This document shows positions 43,213 to 53,354 of a DNA stretch of 59,002 nucleotides, in pieces (positions within the stretch are counted from its first letter, which is position 1; each line of letters opens with the position of its first letter). Under the pieces are notes generated by a model that saw only the letters and a program-made list of their open reading frames with translations, made no database searches and was not told where the DNA came from. A program made the position numbers and the translations under genes. Source of the DNA: Marinospirillum insulare DSM 21763 (lineage in GTDB: Bacteria; Pseudomonadota; Gammaproteobacteria; Pseudomonadales; Halomonadaceae); assembly GCF_000686905.1 (NCBI RefSeq), contig NZ_JMLW01000020.1:1-59002 (forward strand). The letters run 5' to 3'.

Positions 43213-44553
43213 TTACATACTTAGCTTTTTTTCTAGGTAATGAATGTTAACGCCGCCTTTTTCAAAATGGCTATCGCGCACAAGACGTTTATGCAGTTCA
43301 GTATTAGTTTTAATACCTTCAACTAGCAACTCATCGAGCGCGCCACGCATTCTAGTTAGGGCTGCTTCGCGATCTACACCCCAAGTAATTAGCTTACCGA
43401 TAAGGGAGTCATAGAAGGGTGGGACGCTATAACCGCTATAAATGTGAGAGTCCATACGTACACCTAGTCCACCAGGGGCGTGGTACATAGAAATTTTACC
43501 CGGTGATGGCATAAAAGTTTCTGGGTCTTCAGCATTAATACGGCACTCAAAAGCATGGCCAACCACTTGAATGTTTTCTTGGCGTAAACTTAATTTTTTG
43601 CCAGAAGCAATCATTAGCTGCTCTTTTACAATATCGACACCTGTTACCATTTCAGTAATGGGGTGTTCAACTTGTACTCGAGTATTCATTTCTATGAAAT
43701 AGAACTCACCATTTTCATAAAGGAATTCAAAGGTACCTGCACCACGGTAGTTAATGGCTTTACTAGCATCAACACAGGCAATAAGCACTTTACGGCGAGC
43801 TTCTTCATCTAGGCCTGGTGCTGGTGCTTCTTCTATTACTTTTTGGTGACGGCGTTGTAAAGAGCAGTCACGGTCATAAAGGTGAACTGCATTGCCTTGA
43901 CCGTCGGCAAGAATCTGAATTTCTACATGGCGTGGGTTTTCTAAGAACTTCTCCATGTACACAGTGCTATCACCAAAAGCCGCAGCAGCTTCTGCTTTAG
44001 TCACGTGAACAGCATTTAAAAGTGCTGCTTCAGAATGAACTACACGCATGCCGCGACCACCACCGCCAGCAGCAGCTTTGATAATAACGGGTAGGCCAAT
44101 TTTGCGTGCCATGGCTAAAATTTCATCGCTATCATCTGTTAGCGGACCATCGGAGCCAGGTACTGTAGGCACTCCCGCTTTTTTCATTGCAGCTATGGCT
44201 GCTACTTTATCACCCATGGTGCGGATGGTTTCAGCTTTAGGGCCAATAAATACAAAGCCAGACTGCTCTACCTGTTCGGCAAAGTCAGCATTTTCAGCCA
44301 AAAAGCCGTAGCCTGGGTGAATAGCCGTTGCATCGGTTACTTCACAGGCAGCGATAATGGCTGGAATATTTAGGTAGGACTGAGTTGAAGCGGCCGGACC
44401 TATGCAAACGGCTTCATCAGCAAGGCGAACATGCATTAAGTCTTTGTCGGCTTTAGAGTGAACAGCAACTGTTTTGATGCCTAGCTCGCGGCAGGCACGT
44501 AATATACGCAGTGCGATTTCACCACGGTTAGCAATAACAACTTTATCAAGCAT
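43213..44553 (-). CDS. accC: Acetyl-CoA carboxylase, biotin carboxylase subunit
   Basis: Carboxylates the biotin on AccB with ATP and bicarbonate, the first step of fatty-acid synthesis. The ATP-grasp motifs [10 protein letters not shown] and [14 protein letters not shown] are present, and the N-terminal [22 protein letters not shown] is typical. Length is 446 residues. It follows accB by 53 bp in the aroQ-accB-accC row. Confidence 0.97.
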   Translation of the reverse strand: MLDKVVIANRGEIALRILRACRELGIKTVAVHSKADKDLMHVRLADEAVCIGPAASTQSYLNIPAIIAACEVTDATAIHPGYGFLAENADFAEQVEQSGFVFIGPKAETIRTMGDKVAAIAAMKKAGVPTVPGSDGPLTDDSDEILAMARKIGLPVIIKAAAGGGGRGMRVVHSEAALLNAVHVTKAEAAAAFGDSTVYMEKFLENPRHVEIQILADGQGNAVHLYDRDCSLQRRHQKVIEEAPAPGLDEEARRKVLIACVDASKAINYRGAGTFEFLYENGEFYFIEMNTRVQVEHPITEMVTGVDIVKEQLMIASGKKLSLRQENIQVVGHAFECRINAEDPETFMPSPGKISMYHAPGGLGVRMDSHIYSGYSVPPFYDSLIGKLITWGVDREAALTRMRGALDELLVEGIKTNTELHKRLVRDSHFEKGGVNIHYLEKKLSM

Positions 44554-44606
44554 TCTTATCCCTCATGGCGGCTTAAACTACCGCAGCATTGAAGTTGGCG
44601 GTTGAC

Positions 44607-45056
44607 TTAGGCTAGCAAAACTAAGGGCTGGTCAAATTCTACTGGCTCACCGTCTTCAACCAAAATGGCTTCAACAACACCGTCTTTGTCGGCTTCAATT
44701 TGATTCATCATTTTCATTGCTTCAACAATGCAGATGGTGTCGCCTTTTTTAACCGCTTTACCAACTTCTACAAAAGCGCTTTCGCCTGGAGCAGGTGAAC
44801 GATAGAAGGTGCCAACCATAGGGGATTTTACTTGGTGTCCTGTTACAGCAGGTGCTTCAGCCGTAGCAGCTGGAGCGGCCGCGGGGGCAGCAGCTGGTGC
44901 TTGCTGGTAAACAGGTGGTTGTTGATAAACAGCAGCGGGAGCTGTGGTTGAGTGGCGGCTAATACGTACTGCTTCTTCGCCTTCAACAATTTCAATTTCG
45001 CTGATGTTTGACTCTTCAAGGAGTTCAATAAGTTTTTTTACTTTACGAATGTCCAT
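44607..45056 (-). CDS. accB: Acetyl-CoA carboxylase, biotin carboxyl carrier protein
   Basis: Carries the biotin of acetyl-CoA carboxylase. The biotinylated Lys115 lies in EAMKMM. The N-terminal helix region (1-35) and a flexible Pro/Ala/Gln linker (about 38-72) precede the biotinyl domain. The length, 149 residues, is normal. A biotin-requiring gene, fitting with bioB elsewhere in the window. Confidence 0.97.
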   Translation of the reverse strand: MDIRKVKKLIELLEESNISEIEIVEGEEAVRISRHSTTAPAAVYQQPPVYQQAPAAAPAAAPAATAEAPAVTGHQVKSPMVGTFYRSPAPGESAFVEVGKAVKKGDTICIVEAMKMMNQIEADKDGVVEAILVEDGEPVEFDQPLVLLA

Positions 45057-45100
45057 AATTTTCTCTAGATAGGGGTTAAAAGACTTGAATCTATTTTAGT

Positions 45101-45553
45101 TTATTTTTTTAGGTTTTTACTTAGTCGCTTGTCTACTGCTTGCAAGGCTAGGTAGTAACCCTGAGTACCCAGGCCGCAAATAACGCCCTGAGCCAGCTCA
45201 GATAAATATGAGTGCTGCCTAAAAGTTTCGCGCGCATAAATGTTAGAAAGGTGGATTTCGATAAACGGAATAGCCACACCAGCTAAAGCATCACGCAAGG
45301 CCACACTCGTATGAGTAAAAGCAGCTGGGTTAATTAAAATGTAATCCACCTGCTCTATTAAGGCTTGATGTATACGTTCGACTAGCTGATGTTCAGCATT
45401 ACTTTGATAGCATTCTAACTGAAAATTTAATGCAAAAGCTTCCTGTAAAAGACCTGCATGAAGTTCTTCTAAGGTTTCGTAACCATAAATATGAGGTTCA
45501 CGCTGCCCTAAAAGGTTCAGGTTGGGGCCTTGAAGCAGAAGAATTTTTATCAT
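45101..45553 (-). CDS. aroQ: Type II 3-dehydroquinate dehydratase
   Basis: Third step of the shikimate pathway. The N-terminal [21 protein letters not shown] holds the conserved Asn and Tyr. [17 protein letters not shown] and the [20 protein letters not shown] segment, with His and Arg, complete the active site. Length is 150 residues. It leads the accBC operon, as usual in gammaproteobacteria. Confidence 0.95.
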   Translation of the reverse strand: MIKILLLQGPNLNLLGQREPHIYGYETLEELHAGLLQEAFALNFQLECYQSNAEHQLVERIHQALIEQVDYILINPAAFTHTSVALRDALAGVAIPFIEIHLSNIYARETFRQHSYLSELAQGVICGLGTQGYYLALQAVDKRLSKNLKK

Positions 45554-45662
45554 CGTAAACTTTTAATCAACTAGTGAGTTTTAATTAGCACCGACCAATT
45601 TAGACTCTAAGAATAAAGAAACCCAAAAGTTATACTTACAGCTTAGATCTATAGCGGTGGTG

Positions 45663-45732
45663 AAGTTTGCCTAAAGTCAAACTTTTTGTCCAGTTCTAGT
45701 CTGTTTAAGTTTGTTTGCAAGAAGTTAAACAG
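45663..45732. promoter_or_regulatory. Inverted repeats between dsbD and aroQ
   Basis: This 213-bp gap holds two inverted repeats: AAGTTTG with CAAACTT (45663-45684) and a perfect CTGTTTAA with TTAAACAG (45701-45732). Neither has a T run in a useful direction for the minus-strand genes. They may be operators for the aroQ-acc operon, but no regulator is indicated. Confidence 0.3.
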
Positions 45733-45766
45733 ATGTTTGAAGAAGTTAGATACAAAAAGCAACTTG

Positions 45767-47665
45767 TTAATTTAGTGCTTGATTAAAAGCTGTTAAATGC
45801 TGGAGTAGCTCTTTTGCGTTGACCTCACCCTGAATACGCCAGTCGCGCCATTCTTCACCCTGATTAAAAAACATTAAAGTGGGTGGTCCAAAGAGCTGGT
45901 TCTTTTCTAGCCAACCTTTAGTCTCGGGAGCTACTTCTGTTAAGTCGAATTTATAACGACTTACACCTGTTAGAGCTTGTTGAATGTCTTCACGTGGAAA
46001 AACCTGAGCCTCCATAACCTTGCATGAAATACACCAGTCAGCATAAAGATCAATAATAATAGGTTCATTGCTATTTGCTATTAGCGTTTCTATTTCACTG
46101 AGTTGCTTAATAAGAGGCACTGCAACGGACTCTTGTACTCTTGACTCAGCTTTAGCTAAACCCTTTAAAGGCTGTAAGGGGTTGCTGTTGCCTGCTAAAG
46201 CACCAATAAGCAGGCTGGTACCATAAATAATCAATACTAAACCCAAGGTTAGGCGTAGCTTTTGAATGCCATTTTTTGCTGTAGCAAAGTTTAAGCCACC
46301 TATAAATACACCTGTACCTAAAGCTAAACCTGCCCACATCAACATAGAAATGCTTGCTGGTAAAAGGCGGTCAACTAACCAAGCCGCCATCAACAGCATT
46401 AATAAACCAAAAACTGCTTTTACTTGATCCATCCAGCCACCGGCTTTAGGTAGCCAGTGCGCACCAAAAGTACCCGTTAAAATCAACGGAACGCCCATAC
46501 CTAGTCCGAGCATAAATAAAGCCAAGGAACCTAACCCAGCATCACCTGTAGTGGCTATAAAGGCGAGCGCACCGGCTAAGGGAGCCGTTAAGCAGGGTGA
46601 CACTATTAAAGTTGATAAAGCACCCATTAGCGCAACATTGAATAGCGTGCCACCTTTAGGTTGCTGTAAAGACTGTAAGCGATTATCTAACCAAGCAGGT
46701 AGGCGTAGTTCCCAAGCACCAAAAAGAGTTAAAGCTAAAAGGGCAAATAAAACTGCGGTAGGAATAATTAGCCAGGGCGATTGCATAGCAGCCTGTAGGT
46801 TTACGCTGGCACCAAATAAGCCCATCAGTGCGCCAATAGCAGCATAGGTAAGCGCCATACCTAAAACGTAAGCACTGGATAGTAGTAAACCACGGGTTTT
46901 AGGTTGTTTTTCGTTACTGGTACCTTTGCCAATAATAATGGTACTTAAAATAGGCAGCATAGGTAAAACACAAGGTGTAAAAGTAAGCCCTAAACCGGCA
47001 ATAAAAAATAAACCAAGGGTAAGCCAAACCTCGCCAGAGCTTAAAAGATTGGTTAGTTGGCTGCTAGTGCTAGTGGGTGGTGCTGGAGTAGTCGATGAAG
47101 AGGAATTGATTTGACTATTGGTCGTTTGCGCTCTGGGCGTCGCGCTGGTATCGAGTTTAGCTAGGTTAACTTGTAAATTTTGTTGTTGCGGGGGGTAGCA
47201 AAGCCCAGCATCGGCACAGCCTTGGTAGTGAAGGGTTATGCCTAGTTGTTTGTTTTGGGTTTCACCAGTGAGTAAACCAGCTAGTTCAACTTGATTGTAA
47301 TAAACTTGGGTAACACCAAAGTATTCATCTTCATGGCTTAGTGAAGGTGGAAAGTCGATTCTTTCGAGTGTTAAGCCTGAATCTTTAGCTACCTCTAGTT
47401 GGAATCTATCTTTATAAAGGTAATAACCGGGTTCAATATCCCAGAGTACAAATACTTGGCTGCCTTCAACCCAGGCCTGAGCCTTAAAAGCTTGTTCAGG
47501 GGGTAAAAACTCAGGTTGGCTAGAAGAATTGCTTAACCAAGAAGTAAAACGATTACCGCTTTCTTTATTGAGCGGATTAGCAGCTAAGTTGGTAGAGGCA
47601 ACTGCTAAAAATCCTAATAAAACTAGCAGAAGTAAGCGTGAAAGGGCGTGTTTTCCTAAAGTCAT
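45767..47665 (-). CDS. dsbD: Thiol:disulfide interchange protein DsbD
   Basis: Transfers electrons from cytoplasmic thioredoxin across the membrane to periplasmic DsbC and cytochrome c maturation proteins. A signal peptide (about 1-28) precedes the alpha domain with its Cys pair (GCADAGLCYPP). Eight membrane helices form the beta domain, with its CVLPML motif. The gamma thioredoxin-like domain has Cys545 and Cys548 in DWCISCK. Length, 632 residues, is normal. It would support the heme c maturation needed by the cytochromes at 278-2553. Confidence 0.95.
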   Translation of the reverse strand: MTLGKHALSRLLLLVLLGFLAVASTNLAANPLNKESGNRFTSWLSNSSSQPEFLPPEQAFKAQAWVEGSQVFVLWDIEPGYYLYKDRFQLEVAKDSGLTLERIDFPPSLSHEDEYFGVTQVYYNQVELAGLLTGETQNKQLGITLHYQGCADAGLCYPPQQQNLQVNLAKLDTSATPRAQTTNSQINSSSSTTPAPPTSTSSQLTNLLSSGEVWLTLGLFFIAGLGLTFTPCVLPMLPILSTIIIGKGTSNEKQPKTRGLLLSSAYVLGMALTYAAIGALMGLFGASVNLQAAMQSPWLIIPTAVLFALLALTLFGAWELRLPAWLDNRLQSLQQPKGGTLFNVALMGALSTLIVSPCLTAPLAGALAFIATTGDAGLGSLALFMLGLGMGVPLILTGTFGAHWLPKAGGWMDQVKAVFGLLMLLMAAWLVDRLLPASISMLMWAGLALGTGVFIGGLNFATAKNGIQKLRLTLGLVLIIYGTSLLIGALAGNSNPLQPLKGLAKAESRVQESVAVPLIKQLSEIETLIANSNEPIIIDLYADWCISCKVMEAQVFPREDIQQALTGVSRYKFDLTEVAPETKGWLEKNQLFGPPTLMFFNQGEEWRDWRIQGEVNAKELLQHLTAFNQALN

Positions 47666-47983
47666 TAGATAAAATTCCAGTCATAGGTATTGATTGCTAA
47701 GTTCAGACCAAGAGTTACTAACTAGGTTCCCTTAGATAAAGTTTGCTAACATTTACGGCTATTTAACTAGGGTGTTTAAGTGGCTACCTAAATATTTGAT
47801 CAAACAAACTGCTCAATTTCTATGTTTTGAATAAAGGATTATGACTAGGGTTGTTATTGGTTTGTTGCGGAGATTTTAGGTGGGTTTTGCAAAAGTTTAA
47901 TAAAATTAAGGTGCTTAACTTAGTGGTGCTTAGCTTAGTAAGAAATCTAGATAAAAAAAGAGGTGTTGCTTTATAGGTGTTTA
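47666..47983. other. 318-bp gap between dsbD and tRNA-Met
   Basis: AT-rich sequence with no open frame, tRNA or clear terminator that I could support. It holds a 15-bp tandem duplication (listed separately) and would carry the dsbD promoter on the minus strand. Confidence 0.5.
47910..47939. repeat. Tandem 15-bp direct repeat
   Basis: GGTGCTTAACTTAGT is followed directly by GGTGCTTAGCTTAGT, identical at 14 of 15 positions. It lies just downstream (minus strand) of tRNA-Met. A simple duplication is likely; a binding site is possible. Confidence 0.7.
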
Positions 47984-48060
47984 TGGTGGCTATGCCCTGA
48001 TTTGAACAGGGGACCCCAGCATTATGAGTGCTGTGCTCTAACCAGCTGAGCTACATAGCC
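47984..48060 (-). tRNA. tRNA-Met, elongator (anticodon CAU)
   Basis: A 77-base gene with encoded CCA. On the minus strand it opens GGCTATGTAGCTCAGCTGG, has an anticodon loop CTCATAA (CAT) and closes CATAGCC ACCA. The sequence is very close to E. coli elongator tRNA-Met, not initiator (base 1 pairs with 72). A modified tRNA-Ile2 is less likely. It follows ychF, a placement also known in Pseudomonas. Confidence 0.95.
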
Positions 48061-48123
48061 AAAAACAGGTCAAGATTCTAGGCTTGGCAGCCGAAACTGT
48101 CAAGCCTATTCAGAAGGACTTGC

Positions 48124-49218
48124 TTAGACGTTAAAACGGTAGTGCATGACGTCGCCATCTTTAATGATGTATTCCTTACCTTCTAAGCGCCACTTACCGG
48201 CTTCTTTAGCGCCTTGTTCGCCTTGAAACTGGATAAAGTCTTCATAGGCAATCACTTCAGCACGAATAAAGCCTTTCTGGAAGTCAGTGTGAATAACGCC
48301 AGCGCCTTCAGGTGCTGTTGCACCTTCTTTAACTGTCCAAGCGCGCACTTCTTTAACGCCCGCAGTAAAGTAAGTTTGCAAGCCAAGTAGCTCATATCCA
48401 GCACGAATCACCCTATTTAAACCAGGTTCTTCTAAGCCCATGGTTTCTAAAAACATTTCTTTTTCTTCTGGGTCATCTAGCTCAGCTATTTCAGCTTCAA
48501 TTTTATTACAGACGGGCACTAAAGCAGCGCCTTCTTCTGTAGCTATCTGTTTAACTATATCTAGGTAGGGGTTGTTCTCAAAACCTTCTTCACTGACGTT
48601 GGCAATGTACATGGTAGGTTTTAAAGTTAAGAAACCATAAGCCCTTACTAGGTGTTGCTCATCACTTGTAAGACCAAAACTACGTAAGGGTTGACCTTCA
48701 GCAAGGTGGGGTAAAATTCTTTCTAAAATTTCTTTCTGTGCAATGGCTTCTTTGTCGCCACCCTTGGCTATACGCGCTAGTTTTTGAATGCCTTTTTCTA
48801 CTGAGTCTAAGTCAGCTAGCGCCAGTTCCATATTGATAATTTCAATGTCACTGCGTGGGTCTACCTTGTTAGCCACATGAATAACATTCTCGTCTTCAAA
48901 GCAGCGAACTACGTGTGCAATTGCTTGGGTTTCGCGAATATTGGCTAGAAACTTATTACCTAAGCCTTCACCTTTAGAAGCGCCCTCTACTAGGCCTGCA
49001 ATGTCTACGAACTCCATGCTGGTAGGCAGGGTGCGCTCGGGCTTTACAATCTTTGCTAGCTCGTCTAGGCGGGGGTCAGGTACAGCAACCAAGCCGCTGT
49101 TAGGCTCAATGGTACAAAAGGGAAAGTTTTCAGCCGCAATACCAGATTTGGTTAGTGCGTTAAATAAGGTCGATTTACCGACGTTGGGCAAGCCGACTAT
49201 GCCACAGTTAAAACCCAT
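48124..49218 (-). CDS. ychF: Redox-regulated ATPase YchF
   Basis: An Obg-family P-loop protein that prefers ATP and affects oxidative-stress and translation responses. The P-loop reads [14 protein letters not shown], switch [20 protein letters not shown], and the NKxD position is changed to NKIE, as usual for the ATP-using YchF branch. The C-terminal TGS domain follows. Length is 364 residues. It is 17 bp after pth. Confidence 0.96.
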   Translation of the reverse strand: MGFNCGIVGLPNVGKSTLFNALTKSGIAAENFPFCTIEPNSGLVAVPDPRLDELAKIVKPERTLPTSMEFVDIAGLVEGASKGEGLGNKFLANIRETQAIAHVVRCFEDENVIHVANKVDPRSDIEIINMELALADLDSVEKGIQKLARIAKGGDKEAIAQKEILERILPHLAEGQPLRSFGLTSDEQHLVRAYGFLTLKPTMYIANVSEEGFENNPYLDIVKQIATEEGAALVPVCNKIEAEIAELDDPEEKEMFLETMGLEEPGLNRVIRAGYELLGLQTYFTAGVKEVRAWTVKEGATAPEGAGVIHTDFQKGFIRAEVIAYEDFIQFQGEQGAKEAGKWRLEGKEYIIKDGDVMHYRFNV

Positions 49219-49235
49219 AAGGTATATCCTTCATA

Positions 49236-49823
49236 TTAATCTGCTTTGAAACTATGCAGTTGATTCATAGCGGCGTTTAAGTCACCGCTAATAATTTTGT
49301 CTAGGTAGCGCTCTGCTTCATTTAGGGCTGCATTAATACTTAATTGCTCGTCTTCAGGTGCTTTACCTAAAACATAGCCAGTTACTTTGCTAGCTTGCCC
49401 AGGATGCCCGATTCCTACTCTTAAGCGATAGAAGTCTTTATTATTACCCAGTGCGCTTATGGTGTCTCTTAAACCATTGTGCCCACCATGCCCGCCACCT
49501 TTTTTTAAGCGAATTGTACCCGGTGGTAAGTCTAATTCATCATGAACTACTAAAATTTCTTCGGGTGTTAGTTTATAGAAATTAGCTAAAGCAGCTATGG
49601 CTTGCCCACTGCGGTTCATAAAGGTGGTTGGAATAAGAAGGTGAAGAGTTTGCCCAGCCAAAATTATCTGGCTATGTAAACCAAAAAACTTGCTGGCTTT
49701 TAAGTTGTTACCGCTGGATTGAGCAAGGTTTTCTACTAACCAGCTGCCTGCGTTATGCCTTGTACGAGCATACTCTTGTCCGGGGTTACCGAGTCCGACC
49801 ACTAGTTTGATTTTGCTGTTCAT
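49236..49823 (-). CDS. pth: Peptidyl-tRNA hydrolase
   Basis: Releases tRNA from stalled peptidyl-tRNA. The N-terminal [19 protein letters not shown] contains the catalytic His, FMNRSG the Asn and [11 protein letters not shown] the Asp. Length, 195 residues, is normal. It lies between rplY, from which it is separated by a strong terminator, and ychF. Confidence 0.96.
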   Translation of the reverse strand: MNSKIKLVVGLGNPGQEYARTRHNAGSWLVENLAQSSGNNLKASKFFGLHSQIILAGQTLHLLIPTTFMNRSGQAIAALANFYKLTPEEILVVHDELDLPPGTIRLKKGGGHGGHNGLRDTISALGNNKDFYRLRVGIGHPGQASKVTGYVLGKAPEDEQLSINAALNEAERYLDKIISGDLNAAMNQLHSFKAD

Positions 49824-49860
49824 GGTGCAGCTTATCCGGAAAATTCTATTAGGTAGATGC

Positions 49861-49900
49861 GAAAAACCCAGATGACTTTATAAGGCAAAAGTCATCTGGG
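49861..49900 (-). terminator. Strong hairpin terminator/attenuator between rplY and pth
   Basis: CCCAGATGACTTT and AAAGTCATCTGGG form a perfect 13-bp stem with an 8-base loop, followed on the minus strand by TTTTTC. It lies about 54 bases after rplY. It should cut most transcription before pth. Confidence 0.88.
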
Positions 49901-49954
49901 CTAAGGAGTCGCTTTAACTTTAACGAAAAATTTAGCGAAACCTGCTAAGCAAAA

Positions 49955-50599
49955 TTACTCAGCTGCTGGTGTTTCACCTTCAGCTGCTTCTGCTTCTGTA
50001 TCTTCTTCATCAGAACCACCACGCTTAGCGTGTACTGTTACTATGCCTTCATCGTGGCCTAGTGCTAAGGCTGGGATTTCAACGCCTTTAGGTAAGTCTA
50101 GGTCTGATAAATGAATGGTTTGACCCACTTCTAGGTTAGCAACATCAACCACTAGGTTGTCTGGTAAGTCTTGTGGGAAGGCAGTGATTTCAACATCGTT
50201 AAGTTGACGTAAAAGCATACCGTCTTGAGTTTTAACACCTAGGCAGTTCTCTTCATTTTCGATATGGAAAGGAACAAGGATGTTAACTTTAGTTTTGCTA
50301 TCTACACGTTGGAAGTCGATATGCATAACGGTGTTGGTTTTGAAGGGGTGACGTTGCATATCCTTCATAATCACTTGTTCTGCTTTACCATCAATTTTAA
50401 GGTTAAGAACAGAAGTGTAGATGGCTTCATCTAATACTAGAATACGGTAGAACTCGCGCTGTTCTAAGGCAATTGACTGAGGTTCAGCTTCACCACCATA
50501 AACGATAGCTGGAATGAATTTGTTTTCACGACGTAGGCGGCGGCTCGCACCCTTACCCAAGTCTGTACGTGCTTTTGCTTCAAAATTAAATTGCGACAT
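49955..50599 (-). CDS. rplY: Large-subunit ribosomal protein bL25 (CTC form)
   Basis: Binds 5S rRNA in the ribosome. The N-terminal L25 domain opens FNFEAKARTDLGKGASRRLRR. The C-terminal beta domain makes the longer CTC or TL5-like form, 214 residues against 94 in E. coli L25, and an acidic tail ends the protein. It lies between prs and pth, 122 bp after prs. Confidence 0.95.
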   Translation of the reverse strand: MSQFNFEAKARTDLGKGASRRLRRENKFIPAIVYGGEAEPQSIALEQREFYRILVLDEAIYTSVLNLKIDGKAEQVIMKDMQRHPFKTNTVMHIDFQRVDSKTKVNILVPFHIENEENCLGVKTQDGMLLRQLNDVEITAFPQDLPDNLVVDVANLEVGQTIHLSDLDLPKGVEIPALALGHDEGIVTVHAKRGGSDEEDTEAEAAEGETPAAE

Positions 50600-50721
50600 A
50601 GTTTTGTCCTCATGGACTGCTTAATAAAAGAAAGAACAGGCATCCGCGACCAGATCACCTGTTTTTCACATGACCCCTAAATAGGGGATACTTTATGGCT
50701 AGTTTGGCTTTAATAGTAAGA

Positions 50722-51669
50722 TTAAGAGCGGAACATAGCACTGATAGACTCTTCGTTGCTTACGCGGCGAACCGCTTCTGCTAGAAGGCCTGAAATTGTT
50801 AGTTGGCGGATCTTACCACACTTCATTACATCGTCACGAATTGGAATGGTATCGGTAACAATTAATTCGTCGAGTAAAGAATTGGTTATATTGCTTATGG
50901 CTGCACCCGAAAGTATTGCGTGAGTAGAATAGGCAACAACACGTTTTGCACCACGGGCTTTAAGTGCTTCAGCCGCTTTACAAAGTGTGCCTGCAGTGTC
51001 GACCATGTCGTCAACTAGCACACAAGTGCGGTCTTGTACGTCACCAATGATATGCATAACCTGAGCTTGGTTAGCTTGGGGACGGCGCTTATCAATAATG
51101 GCTAGATCGGTATCGTTTAGCTCTTTGGCAATAGCGCGAGCACGAACTACACCGCCTACGTCTGGTGAAACAACCACCATGTTTTCGTAGTTTTGACGTT
51201 CTATATCGTCTAGTAGAATTGGTGAGCCGTAGATGTTGTCTACAGGCACATCAAAAAATCCTTGAATTTGGTCGGCGTGTAAATCCATGGTCATTACACG
51301 GTTTACACCTGCTGCACACATCATGTCAGCAATTACTTTGGCAGAAATAGGTACACGAGCTGAGCGTACACGACGGTCTTGGCGAGCGTAGCCAAAGTAG
51401 GGGATAACTGCGGTAATGCGGTGGGCTGATGCGCGACGTAGGGCGTCAACCATTAGGATTAGTTCCATTAGGTTGTCGTTGGTTGGCGCACAGGTGGACT
51501 GAATAACAAAAACATCTTTACCACGAACGTTTTCGTTGATTTCAATGGCAATTTCACCATCGCTAAACTGACCGATAGTTGCATCACCCATGCGAATGTC
51601 TAGGCAAGCAACAACTTTACGACCTAGTTCAGGATTAGCATTACCGGAAAACACCATCAAGTTGGACAC
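50722..51669 (-). CDS. prs: Ribose-phosphate pyrophosphokinase
   Basis: Makes PRPP from ribose 5-phosphate and ATP for purines, pyrimidines, histidine, tryptophan and NAD. The N-terminal [12 protein letters not shown], the flexible-loop YARQDRR and the PRPP motif [20 protein letters not shown] are present. Length, 315 residues, is normal. It lies between tRNA-Gln and rplY. Confidence 0.97.
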   Translation of the reverse strand: MSNLMVFSGNANPELGRKVVACLDIRMGDATIGQFSDGEIAIEINENVRGKDVFVIQSTCAPTNDNLMELILMVDALRRASAHRITAVIPYFGYARQDRRVRSARVPISAKVIADMMCAAGVNRVMTMDLHADQIQGFFDVPVDNIYGSPILLDDIERQNYENMVVVSPDVGGVVRARAIAKELNDTDLAIIDKRRPQANQAQVMHIIGDVQDRTCVLVDDMVDTAGTLCKAAEALKARGAKRVVAYSTHAILSGAAISNITNSLLDELIVTDTIPIRDDVMKCGKIRQLTISGLLAEAVRRVSNEESISAMFRS

Positions 51670-51752
51670 GTACTCACCTTGCTGACTGAGGTATTACGGA
51701 GGATGGGTGGTTGCCGGAACCAGCCCGAAGAATACTTATATAGTTTGTAAAG

Positions 51753-51827
51753 TGGCTGGGGTAGGAAGATTCGAACTCCCGGATGGCTGGACCAAAACCA
51801 GCTGCCTTACCACTTGGCTATACCCCA
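51753..51827 (-). tRNA. tRNA-Gln (anticodon UUG)
   Basis: A 75-base gene with encoded CCA. On the minus strand it starts TGGGGTATAGCCAAGTGG, the anticodon stem CTGG/CCAG encloses TTTTGGT (TTG), and it ends TACCCCA-G-CCA. The U1-A72 pair and G73 are tRNA-Gln identity features. It sits between ispE and prs as in Pseudomonas. Confidence 0.97.
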
Positions 51828-51849
51828 ACTTTACGGGGGCGAATTATAG

Positions 51850-52746
51850 CTAAGCAAAATTAAAAAGTGAACCTTTGTCTGCTATCAATTTTACATGGGC
51901 TAAAGATTTGTTACAGCTTTTAGTGACCCAAGCTTGAGGCTTAAAGCCTACAAAGTTACTCGGTAGCTTGTTTAACAAGGCATTGGCTTGCTCTTGGTTG
52001 TTTACTTTGCAATAAACGCTGGCACCACTTCCAGTAAGAAAAGGCTGTTGGTTTTCTTTTAGTAACCAAGCAAAAGTTGCCTCAACCGCTGGGTAAAGTT
52101 GCCTAACCAAAGCTTCAAAATCATTTTCGCCTAAATACTGACTTGTATTACTAGGGTTTATTAAAGGGGTGGCACGAGGCAAGTCTGGATGACTAAAAAG
52201 TTTACCAGTATCGCAGTGGCAGCCAGGAAAAATTAGTAGATACATGGCTTCTTTGGCTGTTGCAGGGCTAAGTTTTTCTCCTATACCTTCTGCCCAAGCT
52301 GTTTGCCCATAAATAAAGATGGGTACGTCAGCACCCAGCTTTAGACCTAACTCTGCTAGTTGAGAGAGATTCAAACCTAGCTGCCATAGCTGGTTAAGCG
52401 CTAATAAAGTAGTTGCAGCATCAGAGCTACCTGCACCTAAACCACCACCCATGGGTAGGTTTTTGTGTAAGTAAATATCTATCCCTAAATTTTTATTACT
52501 ACGAAAAGGTTTAAGTAGGTTAACTGCGCGCATAACCAAATTATTTTCTATTGTTACACCTTCTAACTGTGGAGATAGGTTGAACTTGGCTTGATTATTG
52601 AGTTGAAAATCTAGCTGGTCGTGTAAGTCTAGAAACTGATAGAGGGTTTGTAATTGGTGATAGCCATTAGGTTCTTTTCCAGTGATATGGAGAAGTAGGT
52701 TTATTTTAGCTGGCGCAGGTAGGCTAAGTTTGCTTGGGTTAGTCAT
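51850..52746 (-). CDS. ispE: 4-diphosphocytidyl-2-C-methyl-D-erythritol kinase
   Basis: A GHMP kinase of the MEP isoprenoid pathway. The N-terminal LPAPAKINLLLHITG and the ATP loop PMGGGLGAGSSDAATTLLAL identify it; the C-terminal TGSGASVYCKV motif is present. I start it at ATG 52746, two bases after the lolB stop; an in-frame ATG at 52785 would overlap lolB and add 13 residues not typical of the family. Length is then 298. Confidence 0.94.
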   Translation of the reverse strand: MTNPSKLSLPAPAKINLLLHITGKEPNGYHQLQTLYQFLDLHDQLDFQLNNQAKFNLSPQLEGVTIENNLVMRAVNLLKPFRSNKNLGIDIYLHKNLPMGGGLGAGSSDAATTLLALNQLWQLGLNLSQLAELGLKLGADVPIFIYGQTAWAEGIGEKLSPATAKEAMYLLIFPGCHCDTGKLFSHPDLPRATPLINPSNTSQYLGENDFEALVRQLYPAVEATFAWLLKENQQPFLTGSGASVYCKVNNQEQANALLNKLPSNFVGFKPQAWVTKSCNKSLAHVKLIADKGSLFNFA

Positions 52747-52748
52747 GC

Positions 52749-53348
52749 TTACAATTCTTTTGAGGGCGTAGAAAAAATTTGCCATTTATTAATGGCTAAA
52801 CGAAAACTTAGTGGCCCTTTTTCTGCTATTAGTAGGCTAGGTAGTTGGTGTTCGCCTACTTGTGAAAAACGCCGCCATTCAACTTGCCAGCCATGTTGTA
52901 AAAATGAGTTTTCATTGATTTCTTTATGCTTGCCAGGTGCTTTAATGCCTCTTATCCAATAAAGCATATTAGATAAGGGTAACTCCCAGTCAGAGTTATC
53001 TGCTAAAAGCTGCTCAGGGCTTGAGGCTTCTACCTGTTTACCATCTGAGGTGGTTAGAATAACTTTAAAGGGTGCGCCTTCTAAACGAGCGCTACCTTGC
53101 CCTAGTGGGCCAAAAAGCTGTAACTGGTAGTTGTAGCCATTTTGTTGCCAATCTAAATTAGCAGAGTGGTTGTTTTTATTGTTAGCAAAGGCAATGCGAC
53201 CCTGGGCTTGCCAGTGCCAAAGTTGAGCGTTGGGTGTTAGGTCGTCTGTTGCTGTCGGTAGACTTGGTTGGCTAGTACACGCACTAATAACTAGTAGAAG
53301 GGCACCAATGACTAGAGGTTTTAAATAGGGTTGCATAGGTTTAGTCAC
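52749..53348 (-). CDS. lolB: Outer-membrane lipoprotein carrier receptor LolB
   Basis: Inserts lipoproteins into the outer membrane after receiving them from LolA. A lipoprotein signal ends ISAC. The WQAQGRIAFAN opening of the mature domain and the SNMLYWIRGIKAPG segment, near the functional hydrophobic loop, are characteristic. Length is 199 residues. The start is GTG at 53348, or ATG at 53336; neither has a good ribosome site. It lies between the TPR lipoprotein and ispE. Confidence 0.92.
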   Translation of the reverse strand: MTKPMQPYLKPLVIGALLLVISACTSQPSLPTATDDLTPNAQLWHWQAQGRIAFANNKNNHSANLDWQQNGYNYQLQLFGPLGQGSARLEGAPFKVILTTSDGKQVEASSPEQLLADNSDWELPLSNMLYWIRGIKAPGKHKEINENSFLQHGWQVEWRRFSQVGEHQLPSLLIAEKGPLSFRLAINKWQIFSTPSKEL

Positions 53349-53354
53349 ACGCTT

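Noticed and set aside
45663-45684. Terminator for dsbD
   Set aside because: The T run is on the plus strand, whereas dsbD reads on the minus strand.
50674-50687. Small palindrome CCCCTA-AA-TAGGGG in the prs-rplY gap as a riboswitch or leader
   Set aside because: Very short hairpin with no further structure or known leader pattern.
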